NCBI GenBank assembly: GCA_002392965.1
Contig: DGIA01000028.1
Location: 1-38,916, forward strand
Length of the DNA: 38,916 nt
Direction of reading: 5' to 3'
Source of the DNA: Bacteroidales bacterium UBA3834
GTDB taxonomy: Bacteria > Bacteroidota > Bacteroidia > Bacteroidales > P3
Positions 1 through 7,051 of this stretch are shown here, piece by piece. Position 1 is the stretch's first letter; every line of letters starts with the position of its first letter. A program made the translations under genes and the position numbers. The notes under the pieces are model-generated. The model saw nothing but the letters and a program-made list of their open reading frames with translations. It searched no databases and was not told the origin of the DNA.

Positions 1-83
1 AGGGTGATGCTTCGCCCAGCTCCACAAAGACCCGCTCTCGGAGTCTCTTTCCACCCTTCTTTAATTCATTCTCTCCCACCTGC

Positions 84-138
84 CAACCCGATACCAACCC
101 TATGGCAACGCTATACCAACGCTATACCAACGCTATGG
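84..138. repeat. 11-bp tandem repeat array (five units)
   Basis: Five contiguous 11-bp units begin at 84, 95, 106, 117 and 128. The unit is close to CAACGCTATAC; two copies are identical and the others differ at one to a few positions, mainly in the last two bases. The next bases up to about 182 keep a weak 11-nt rhythm, with TAACAA at 150 and 161 and AAACAA at 172. The array is intergenic and lies upstream of the DUF262 gene. The unit differs from that of the other three 11-bp elements in the window, but the period is the same. Function is unknown. Confidence 0.85.
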
Positions 139-337
139 TGGTTCCTTTGTAACAAGTTGGTAACAAAGGTGAAACAAGGGGTAGATAGAGGGCTGGCAAA
201 AGGGTGACACTATTCTCGCTATCTCCGCTCTACTTTTGATGTGCCCGGCCATAAGGGAGTCCCTCCCTCGTTGGGAGGGTGTTACTGCCTTTCCGTCAGG
301 CCTTTGCAGACAGGTTGCCCGATGGTGATAAATATTT
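139..337. other. Intergenic region with small inverted repeats, no gene seen
   Basis: No credible coding sequence is seen. CCTTTGT at 144-150 pairs with ACAAAGG at 163-169. A GC-rich hairpin pairs CCCTCCC at 261-267 with GGGAGGG at 273-279 across a 5-nt loop. The hairpin is not followed by a T run, so it is not a convincing intrinsic terminator. It could be a remnant 3' end signal of a gene lying left of the window. Confidence 0.5.
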
Positions 338-368
338 TTTGCCGTTCCAAAAAGAATGAGTAACTTTG
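338..368 (+). promoter_or_regulatory. Bacteroidota-type promoter for the DUF262 gene
   Basis: TTTG at 338-341 is followed after 19 nt by TAACTTTG at 361-368, matching the Bacteroidota sigma consensus (TTTG, 19-21 nt, TAnnTTTG). Transcription would start near 375, only about 15 nt before the ATG at 390. This supports the ATG at 390 over the in-frame TTG at 366, which lies inside the -7 box. Confidence 0.8.
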
Positions 369-389
369 CAGCCGAAAAATATATGTTAT

Positions 390-2453
390 ATGAAAGGGAC
401 GGCATCGCATCTACTGGAGTTTCTTGAAGGAGCCAGAAAGAGATTCATCATACCGGTGTATCAAAGGAATTATGATTGGAAACCGGAAAACTGCAAACAG
501 CTGTTCGATGACCTTGTGAGTGTCGTCAGGGAGAAGAAGGCGACTCATTTCTTCGGCAGTATTGTGTCGTATGCACATAGCAGAGAGGAAGTGGTGCTTA
601 TTGATGGGCAGCAACGCATCACGACCATCTCTTTGATCCTTATCGCCATGATCAACGCGATGAAAAAGGGTGTCTGTGTCCCGGAGGATTCCCGCCTGGC
701 AGAGATATTGGAGGACACCTATATTGTGGATAAATACAGAAAAGACGAGAGGAAAGTGAGGCTGAAGCCTTTCCGTGACGACTGTACGGCTTTCGACAAG
801 TTGATTTATGACGACGAGGCGGAGTATATCCAGGATTCTAAGGTGACAATCAACTACAGGTATTTTTATGAGAGGATAGTTCAGGGCAAGGAACTGACAC
901 TTGATGAATTGTACAAGGCTATAGACAGCCTCGAGATAATTGATATCGAACTGGAGCCGCAGCATGGCGATAATCCGCAGTTGATTTTTGAAAGTCTCAA
1001 CTCCACGGGGTTGGATTTGACGGAGGCGGACAAGATACGGAATTACGTGCTTATGAATCTGGCTCCCGATGTCCAGGAGCGGTTTTACGACAAGTATTGG
1101 AACAAGATAGAGAAATGCAGCGGTAACGAGCTGGACGGCTTTGTGAGGAATTATCTGACCATCCGGCAGGGCAGCATACCCAATCAGAAGAAGATCTATT
1201 TTGCCTTTAAGGAGTTTACCAAGCGGCACGAAAGCATCGAGGAGGTGCTTCGGGAGATGCTGGTTTATGCCACCACCTATCACGATATCAGGTCGTTTCA
1301 GGTGGGAGACAAGGAGACCAATGAGATTGCCAAGCGGTTGGATTTGCTGGATATGACGGTGGCCTACCCCTTTTTGATGGCTTTTTTGGTGTATGCCAAA
1401 GAGAATGAGTTGTCCGCGACAGAGGTCTGTAAGGTGTTTGCCTGTATTGAGACTTTTATTTTCAGGCGCTTGATGTGCGATTTGCCCACCAATGCGTTGA
1501 ACAAGATTTTCGCCACTCTTCACGCTTCTGTGCTGAAAATCAAGAAAGAATCCGACACTTATTCCTCCGTAATGACGTATATCCTTGAGAGCAAGAAACT
1601 CTCGAGCGCGTTCCCTCAGGACGAGGAATTCATCAATGGGTTTACGTCCAAGAATATATATTCAATGCGGGCCAAGAACAAAATGTATATATTCGAGCGT
1701 TTGGAAAATGGTAGCAGCAAGGAGAAGAATGATGTGGTAGAGAACATTGAACAGGGTATCCTGACGATAGAGCACATAATGCCGCAAACCCTGAGCAACG
1801 CCTGGAAGCAGGAGCTCGGGAGTGAATGGGAGGCAATCCAGAAGAAGTGGCTGCATACCATATCGAACCTGACGCTGACCGGCTATAATATCAAGTACAG
1901 CAACAAAACTTTCGCTGACAAGAAGGGGATGGAGAACGGATTCGGCCAGAGTGGGTTGAGGCTGAATCAATATATTGCCCGTTTCGACAAATGGAGCGAG
2001 GCCGAACTGGAGCAGCGGAAGGCGGATCTGTCAAAGAGGGCCAAGGCCATTTGGAACTATCCGGAGACGGACTTCGTGCCGGAGGTGCAGGACGACGACA
2101 TTGTCAGCCTTTCGGAGGATAACGGTATATCCACGAACCGGAAGATACAATACTACATCCTGCGTGACGAAAAGGAGGATGTGGCTGGTTGGTCGGAAAT
2201 GATGTGGTCGGTCGTTAACAGGCTTTTTGCCATTGATCCCTTCTTGCTGTATGAAGAAGCCAAAAACAACAAGAACGTGTGGTTCGCTTCGTCGGCGGTC
2301 AACAAGCATTATAAAAAAATCGCCGATGGATTGTATTTTTGCCCGTCGAACAGCAGCACGTGGAACAAGATGGCCATCTTGAAGAAACTCTTCCGTCTAT
2401 ATCAGATGGATGAGGATGATTTGCAGTTTGGCCTGAAACCCGTGAAATCATGA
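390..2453 (+). CDS. DUF262 and DUF1524 domain protein (GmrSD-like)
   Basis: A 687-residue protein. The N-terminal DUF262 (ParB/sulfiredoxin-like NTPase) region carries the hallmark DGQQR at residues 72-76. A DUF1524 HNH-type nuclease region has EHIMPQ, with His462, followed by H489 and N493 in an HTISNLTLTG segment. The last 100 or so residues form an extra domain that I do not recognise. Members of this family include GmrSD and BrxU, nucleotide-dependent type IV restriction enzymes that cut modified phage DNA; here both halves are in one chain. The start at 390 is set by the promoter just upstream. G+C is visibly lower than in the nuclease gene downstream (about 38% in one 60-nt sample at 421-480, against about 68% at 4441-4500), which suggests acquisition by transfer. 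No methyltransferase or other restriction subunit is nearby. A defence role is inferred from the family. Confidence 0.85.
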   Translation: MKGTASHLLEFLEGARKRFIIPVYQRNYDWKPENCKQLFDDLVSVVREKKATHFFGSIVSYAHSREEVVLIDGQQRITTISLILIAMINAMKKGVCVPEDSRLAEILEDTYIVDKYRKDERKVRLKPFRDDCTAFDKLIYDDEAEYIQDSKVTINYRYFYERIVQGKELTLDELYKAIDSLEIIDIELEPQHGDNPQLIFESLNSTGLDLTEADKIRNYVLMNLAPDVQERFYDKYWNKIEKCSGNELDGFVRNYLTIRQGSIPNQKKIYFAFKEFTKRHESIEEVLREMLVYATTYHDIRSFQVGDKETNEIAKRLDLLDMTVAYPFLMAFLVYAKENELSATEVCKVFACIETFIFRRLMCDLPTNALNKIFATLHASVLKIKKESDTYSSVMTYILESKKLSSAFPQDEEFINGFTSKNIYSMRAKNKMYIFERLENGSSKEKNDVVENIEQGILTIEHIMPQTLSNAWKQELGSEWEAIQKKWLHTISNLTLTGYNIKYSNKTFADKKGMENGFGQSGLRLNQYIARFDKWSEAELEQRKADLSKRAKAIWNYPETDFVPEVQDDDIVSLSEDNGISTNRKIQYYILRDEKEDVAGWSEMMWSVVNRLFAIDPFLLYEEAKNNKNVWFASSAVNKHYKKIADGLYFCPSNSSTWNKMAILKKLFRLYQMDEDDLQFGLKPVKS

Positions 2454-2459
2454 ATGTAG

Positions 2460-3251
2460 ATGGAAGGACCTGTTAAATACGCCATTGTGACGGGTGCGGC
2501 CTCGGGGATGGGGCGTTGCTATAGCCTCCAGCTGGCCGAGAGGGGCTATGGGTTGGTGCTGGTGGATATCAACGGCGAAGAGGCCCGCAAGCTTTCTTCC
2601 CGGATCGTCCAAGAGTATGGCGTTCCGGCACACGTCGTCTGCATGGACCTCACGGCACCCGATGCGGCCGAACGGCTGGCCGGCCAATGCCGGGAGCAAG
2701 GTTGGCGCGTGGCGGTGCTGATCAACAACGCCGGCATGCTTGTGGCTACATCGATACTCAAGACCGTGCCGGACAAGCTCCAACGCATCATGGCGCTGCA
2801 TTGCACCACCCCGTTGCTCCTTTGCCGACTGCTGTTGCCGCTCATGAAGGAGCAGGGTGGGGGGTACATACTCAATGTCTCCTCCGTCACGGCCTGGATG
2901 GATTGGCCCGTTATCGGCATGTACGGCTGCACCAAGCGATTCGTGAAGGGCTATTCCCGGGCTTTGCGCATCGAGTGCATGGGTTCTTCTGTCAGCGTCA
3001 CCACGGCCATATTCGGTGCTGTCGATACACCGCTGCTGGGGCATCTGGCTTTCATGCGTCATCGCAAGCTCCTCTTGCGGACGGGGGTCATGCTGTCGCC
3101 CGAGAAAGCCGCGCGGATGGCCCTCGGCGCGATGTTCAGGCGCAGGGCGACCCTCGTCCCGAGCTTCTCCGACCGCGTGGCCATTATGCTCAGCCCATTG
3201 ATGCCCAACGGCTTGTTGCATGTGTTGGAGAAAAGAATCAGGATTAGTTAA
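2460..3251 (+). CDS. Short-chain dehydrogenase/reductase (SDR family)
   Basis: A 263-residue classical SDR predicted to carry out NAD(P)-dependent oxidoreduction. The Rossmann glycine motif TGAASGMG is at residues 11-18, the NNAG structural motif at 89-92, the catalytic Ser at 141/142, and the catalytic YxxxK at Tyr155 and Lys159. The protein is basic at its C-terminus and has a hydrophobic stretch near 115-128 in the usual dimer-helix region. It starts 6 nt after the DUF262 stop and ends 15 nt before the nucleotidyltransferase, so the four genes could share a transcript. The substrate cannot be told from sequence. Confidence 0.9.
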   Translation: MEGPVKYAIVTGAASGMGRCYSLQLAERGYGLVLVDINGEEARKLSSRIVQEYGVPAHVVCMDLTAPDAAERLAGQCREQGWRVAVLINNAGMLVATSILKTVPDKLQRIMALHCTTPLLLCRLLLPLMKEQGGGYILNVSSVTAWMDWPVIGMYGCTKRFVKGYSRALRIECMGSSVSVTTAIFGAVDTPLLGHLAFMRHRKLLLRTGVMLSPEKAARMALGAMFRRRATLVPSFSDRVAIMLSPLMPNGLLHVLEKRIRIS

Positions 3252-3266
3252 GCAACCAGAGTTTAT

Positions 3267-3956
3267 ATGGAAGGATTTATACTTGCAGCAGGATTGGGGA
3301 CGCGCCTGCGTCCGCTGACGGACGACCGGCCGAAGGCGCTGGTGGAGGTGAGAGGCGTCACCCTGCTGGAACTGGCCATCCGCAAGTTGGAGAGGGCCGG
3401 CATCGGACATATCGTGATTAATGTACATCATTTCGCCGACAAGATCATCGACTTTGTCGGTAGCCGCAAGTGGCAGGCCTCCATCGATATCAGCGACGAA
3501 CGCACCTTGCTGCTCGACACCGGAGGCGGGTTGAAGCATGCGGCGCCTCTCTTCTCCGGAAAGCACAACGTGCTCGTCCATAATGTGGACATCCTCTCGG
3601 ACATTGACCTGCAGGCGTTGGAGGGGAGGCACAAGGCCGACGGCAACCTGGTGACGCTGTGTGTGAGCCGTCGCCAGACGAAGCGCCTGCTGGCCTTCGA
3701 CAAAGAGGGCCTTTTGGTGGGTCGCGCCGACGAAGGGCTGGCGTTCAGCGGCATCTCTGTCGTGGCGCCGGAGCTGTTCGCCCTGCTGCCCGAGGCCGAC
3801 CATCCCTATCCCGTCATCGATGAATATATCCGACTGAGCCATGAGGGGCGCCGCATCGGCTCCTACCTGCACACCCCCGACCGATGGCTCGACGTGGGTA
3901 AGCCGGAGACCCTCGCCCTTGCCGGACAATACGTTACACCAAACTGTTCCTGCTGA
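3267..3956 (+). CDS. Sugar-1-phosphate nucleotidyltransferase family protein (MurU/RmlA-like)
   Basis: A 229-residue protein with the nucleotidyltransferase signature LAAGLGTRLRPLT at residues 6-18, followed by RPKAL at 21-25. A VHNVDILSD stretch supplies the metal-binding Asp, and PVIDEYI and WLDVGKP lie near the C-terminus. Its short length and lack of a C-terminal left-handed helix domain resemble MurU-type N-acetylmuramate-1-phosphate uridylyltransferases more than full RmlA or GlmU proteins. It would join a sugar-1-phosphate to an NTP. The partner kinase AmgK is not adjacent, so assignment to cell-wall sugar recycling is tentative. Its stop codon overlaps the next start in a TGATG arrangement, indicating translational coupling to the nuclease gene. 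Confidence 0.85.
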   Translation: MEGFILAAGLGTRLRPLTDDRPKALVEVRGVTLLELAIRKLERAGIGHIVINVHHFADKIIDFVGSRKWQASIDISDERTLLLDTGGGLKHAAPLFSGKHNVLVHNVDILSDIDLQALEGRHKADGNLVTLCVSRRQTKRLLAFDKEGLLVGRADEGLAFSGISVVAPELFALLPEADHPYPVIDEYIRLSHEGRRIGSYLHTPDRWLDVGKPETLALAGQYVTPNCSC

Positions 3957-6784
3957 TGGATGCTTTTCTCAAACAGGTGGCCCGCCGCATCGCCGACAGC
4001 CACCCGAAGGATACCGACCGGGTGCTGGTGGTGATGAACAACCGCCGCTCGCTACGCTTTTTCCAACGCCAGTTCAATGGTTTGGGACGTCCCTTGTTCC
4101 TGCCCAAGACGATGGTCATCGACGACCTCGTGGCCGAACTGGGCGGCCTCGAGGTGGTGCCCAACGAATTCCTGCTCTTCGAACTTTACCGCATCCATAT
4201 CGAGCTGGGCGGTGAAGGGCGGAAATACAAGACCTTCGACGAGTTCATCTCCTTCGGCGACTTGATGCTGGGCGATTTTTCCGAGCTCGACCAGTACTGT
4301 GTCGATGCCCGCGACCTCTTCGGCAACCTGCATGCCTTGAAGGGCATCGGCGAGTGGGACATCGAGGGCTCGGAGCTCAGCCCGTTCCAACGCAACTATC
4401 TGGAGTTCTACCGTTCGCTCTACGAGTACTACCGTCTGCTGCATGAGCGGCTGCTGGCGCAGGGCAAGGCATACGGCGGCATGGCCTATCGCCATGTGGC
4501 CGAGCATATAGGGGAATGGCTGCAGGAGGCTGGCTGCCAATGGCAGGCGGTCTATTTTGTGGGCTTCAACGCCATCAGCGAGTGTGAGCGCCGCATCATC
4601 GGCGAGTATGTGCATCGCGGCATCGGCCACCTGCTGACCGACGGCGACCCCTACTTCCTCGCCCCCGAACAGGAGGCCGGCCACTTCCTGCGCAAGCACA
4701 TGGACGAGTTTCCCGAGATACGCCCTTCCGGCACCTCGCTGTTCGCGCAAGGAAGTCGTAGGGTCACCGTGGTGGAATGCCCCGAGAGTGTGATGCAATG
4801 CAAGTTTGCAGGTCAGTTGCTGGGGCAGCACCCCGACTGGCTGCACGGAAGCGAGGGAGAGAACACCGCCGTGGTGCTGGCCGACGAGAGCCTGCTGCTG
4901 CCGATGCTCAACTCGTTGCCCGACACCGGCGACGACTACAGCGTCAACATCTCCATGGGTTATGCCTACACCGACAGCAACCTGCACCTGCTGGTGCAGA
5001 AACTGCTGCGGCTGCATCGCAACCGCGACCGTCGCGGCTACTATGGTAGCGATGTCCTGGAAGTGCTGAGCGATAATAATGTGGCGCGTCTTTTGGATAT
5101 CCCCAACCTGCATCGCCGCACGGCCGCTTTCCTCGAGGAGGGCAACTACATCCGTTGTCATGCGGCGGAGCTGAAAGCGTTTCTGTCCGACAGTCGCCAA
5201 TCTGTCGAGCCCCTTTTCCCCGAATCCGTGCTTTCGGTTGATGAATGGATTGCCTCTGTGCAGCAGCTGTTGGCTGCCATTGTGTCGTCGGGCCTGCTGG
5301 AAAGCAACAAGAAAGAGAAGCAGGCGGCTGCCAGCTTGGCAGGTATTCTCGACTATTTGACCGAGTTGCAGAACGTTTACCATTACATGGAAGATTTCTC
5401 CACGCTGGAGAAGATATATGCCCGTATCGGTCGCCGACACAATATAGCGCTCATCGGCGAACCTCTCTCGGGGCTCCAGATGATGGGTGTGCTTGAGACC
5501 CGCAACCTCGACTTCCACCGCGTCGTCCTGCTCTCGGCCAATGAGGGGGTGATTCCCTCGGGCCGCAGCGGCAATACCCTTGTGCCTCACGAGCTCAAAC
5601 GCGCTTTCGGCCTGCCCACCTACCAGGAGAAGGACAGCGTCTATGCCTACAACTTCTACCATCTGCTGCTCCGCGCCGAGGAGGTTTGGCTGGTCTATAG
5701 TTCGGAGAGCGAAGCCATGGGCAAAGGCGAGGCCAGCCGCTTCATCCGTCAGGTGGAGAGCGAGCTGGCTCCGCGATTCGGCATCGAGGTGAACCACCTT
5801 ATTGTCAGCAATAGCGAGCCGCCGAAGGAAAGTGGAGGCAGAGATGCAGAATATGGAGTCAAGACCCCTGCAATGATGGAACGTCTGCATCGGCAGGCCG
5901 ACAAAGGCTTCACCCCCACGGGTTTCGACGACTATCTGGAGTGCCCGCTGCACTACTGCAACAGCCGTGTGCTCGGTATCAGCGAGGAGGAGGCTCTCGA
6001 CAATGACCTCGATGCTTCGCAGCTCGGCACCTGTATCCACAACGTGCTGGAGCACATCTATTCCCCCTATACCGGACGGGCTGTGGAAGCCGCAGGGCTC
6101 CGCGAGGCGTTGGACCATCTGCCTCAACTGATGGACAGAGAGTTCCACGACTATTTCATGCATGGCCGTGACACCGAAGGGCGCAACCACTTCTACCATT
6201 CGGTGGCCGAGACCCAGTTGAGGAGCCTGTTGCAGAAGGAGATATCCCTCCTTGAACAAGGTCACAGCATCGAGATTGTGGCTGTCGAGCAGATGATCGA
6301 GCCGCCCTGTTTGCTCGGTCACACCCCCGACGGGCATCCCGTCCGTTTGCGGGGTAAGGTGGACCGCATCGACCGTTTCGACGGGCGCTTGCGTATCATC
6401 GACTACAAAACCGGACGTCTGGAAAACAGCGAGATATCCTTCAAGAGCACCCCCAACCGCAAGGGCGAGGTGGTCATCCCCGGCAAGTGGTTCCAGCTCA
6501 TGTGCTACGCTTTGCTGTATGCCCGTTCGTTGCCCGCCTCCCATTCGCCACTCTCTACCTTTTCCGTCGGCATCTATCCCCTCCGCAACCTGCAATCCGA
6601 TGTGCGCCTGGCCACGTGGGACGGCTCGGCGGACATTACACCCGCCATGCTCGACGACTTCGAGCAACGCCTCCGGGAGCTCTGTCTCGAACTGCTCGAC
6701 CCTGCCGTGCCCTTCCGGGCTGCCACCCGCAAAGAGGCCTGCCGCTACTGCGATGTGCGCACCTTCTGTCCGATGCGCCCCTGA
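3956..6784 (+). CDS. AddB-like PD-(D/E)XK nuclease family protein
   Basis: A 942-residue protein of the AddB/RexB type. The C-terminal RecB-like nuclease domain shows LGTCIHNVLEHIY, the catalytic IDYKTG with Asp816 and Lys818, and an iron-sulfur staple pattern: one Cys before the domain (Cys663 in an ECPLHYC motif) and three after it (Cys929, Cys932, Cys938). The N-terminal half resembles an inactivated helicase. I see no Walker A motif in the opening DRVLVVMNNRRSLRFF segment, where AddB of Firmicutes has one. Such proteins pair with AddA in double-strand-break resection and degradation of foreign DNA, but no AddA-like helicase lies in this window. It is translationally coupled to the nucleotidyltransferase by a TGATG junction. 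Confidence 0.88.
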   Translation: MDAFLKQVARRIADSHPKDTDRVLVVMNNRRSLRFFQRQFNGLGRPLFLPKTMVIDDLVAELGGLEVVPNEFLLFELYRIHIELGGEGRKYKTFDEFISFGDLMLGDFSELDQYCVDARDLFGNLHALKGIGEWDIEGSELSPFQRNYLEFYRSLYEYYRLLHERLLAQGKAYGGMAYRHVAEHIGEWLQEAGCQWQAVYFVGFNAISECERRIIGEYVHRGIGHLLTDGDPYFLAPEQEAGHFLRKHMDEFPEIRPSGTSLFAQGSRRVTVVECPESVMQCKFAGQLLGQHPDWLHGSEGENTAVVLADESLLLPMLNSLPDTGDDYSVNISMGYAYTDSNLHLLVQKLLRLHRNRDRRGYYGSDVLEVLSDNNVARLLDIPNLHRRTAAFLEEGNYIRCHAAELKAFLSDSRQSVEPLFPESVLSVDEWIASVQQLLAAIVSSGLLESNKKEKQAAASLAGILDYLTELQNVYHYMEDFSTLEKIYARIGRRHNIALIGEPLSGLQMMGVLETRNLDFHRVVLLSANEGVIPSGRSGNTLVPHELKRAFGLPTYQEKDSVYAYNFYHLLLRAEEVWLVYSSESEAMGKGEASRFIRQVESELAPRFGIEVNHLIVSNSEPPKESGGRDAEYGVKTPAMMERLHRQADKGFTPTGFDDYLECPLHYCNSRVLGISEEEALDNDLDASQLGTCIHNVLEHIYSPYTGRAVEAAGLREALDHLPQLMDREFHDYFMHGRDTEGRNHFYHSVAETQLRSLLQKEISLLEQGHSIEIVAVEQMIEPPCLLGHTPDGHPVRLRGKVDRIDRFDGRLRIIDYKTGRLENSEISFKSTPNRKGEVVIPGKWFQLMCYALLYARSLPASHSPLSTFSVGIYPLRNLQSDVRLATWDGSADITPAMLDDFEQRLRELCLELLDPAVPFRAATRKEACRYCDVRTFCPMRP

Positions 6785-6790
6785 CTTGGT

Positions 6791-6895
6791 ATCCCCTCCA
6801 TCCCACCACCGCTTCCCCTCCACCCCTCCTCCGTCTTTCAACGGAGGTGAGACGGAGGTGAGACGGAGGTGAGACGGAGGTGAGACGGAGTTGAT
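6791..6895. repeat. Head-to-head 11-bp repeat element A
   Basis: Four degenerate units of the NNCNCCTCCNT type occupy 6791-6834. A 6-nt core CTTTCA follows at 6835-6840, then four perfect ACGGAGGTGAG units at 6841-6884 and a terminal variant ACGGAGTTGAT at 6885-6895. The two innermost units form a 7-bp hairpin (CCTCCGT at 6828-6834 with ACGGAGG at 6841-6847). The whole element is a long imperfect inverted repeat. It lies between the nuclease gene and the promoter of the TPR lipoprotein. The same architecture recurs at 19576-19691 and 37639-37743. Confidence 0.9.
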
Positions 6896-6935
6896 GGCTT
6901 GGCATCAAGGAGGTGAAAGTTTTTTCAGAAAATAG

Positions 6936-6965
6936 TTGGATATTGATAAAAAATGCGTATATTTG
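6936..6965 (+). promoter_or_regulatory. Bacteroidota-type promoter for the lipoprotein-pssA-queA-comF operon
   Basis: TTG at 6936-6938 is followed after 19 nt by TATATTTG at 6958-6965. Transcription would start near 6972, leaving a leader of about 80 nt before the ATG at 7052. Confidence 0.75.
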
Positions 6966-6988
6966 CAGGTTGAAGATACAGCACAGAC

Positions 6989-7039
6989 ATGGATGAAGAA
7001 TCTATGTATGTGTTTGATATAGATATTGATAAACATTAG
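6989..7039 (+). other. Possible 16-codon leader ORF
   Basis: Within the leader, an ATG at 6989 opens a 16-codon frame (MDEESMYVFDIDIDKH) that ends with TAG at 7037-7039, 12 nt before the lipoprotein start. The peptide is rich in Asp and Glu. It may be a chance frame or a translated leader; nothing else in the sequence decides between them. Confidence 0.25.
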
Positions 7040-7051
7040 AATACAGATAGA

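Noticed and set aside
84..138. The 11-bp arrays as a CRISPR array
   Set aside because: The units are too short, there are no spacers of 30 nt or so between them, and no cas genes are present.
4..207. A 67-residue frame at the left edge
   Set aside because: Much of it is a translation of the 11-bp repeat array, and it has no start context or homology that I can see.
261..279. The GC-rich hairpin as an intrinsic terminator
   Set aside because: There is no T tract after it on either strand.
4052..6841. A 929-residue open frame on the minus strand opposite the AddB-like gene
   Set aside because: It is a codon-bias shadow of a G+C-rich gene: it has no recognisable domain, while the plus-strand protein has full nuclease and iron-sulfur motifs.
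6791..6895. The 11-bp elements as simple transcription terminators
   Set aside because: The inner hairpin is not followed by a T run, and two of three copies lie between divergent genes, where a terminator is not needed.
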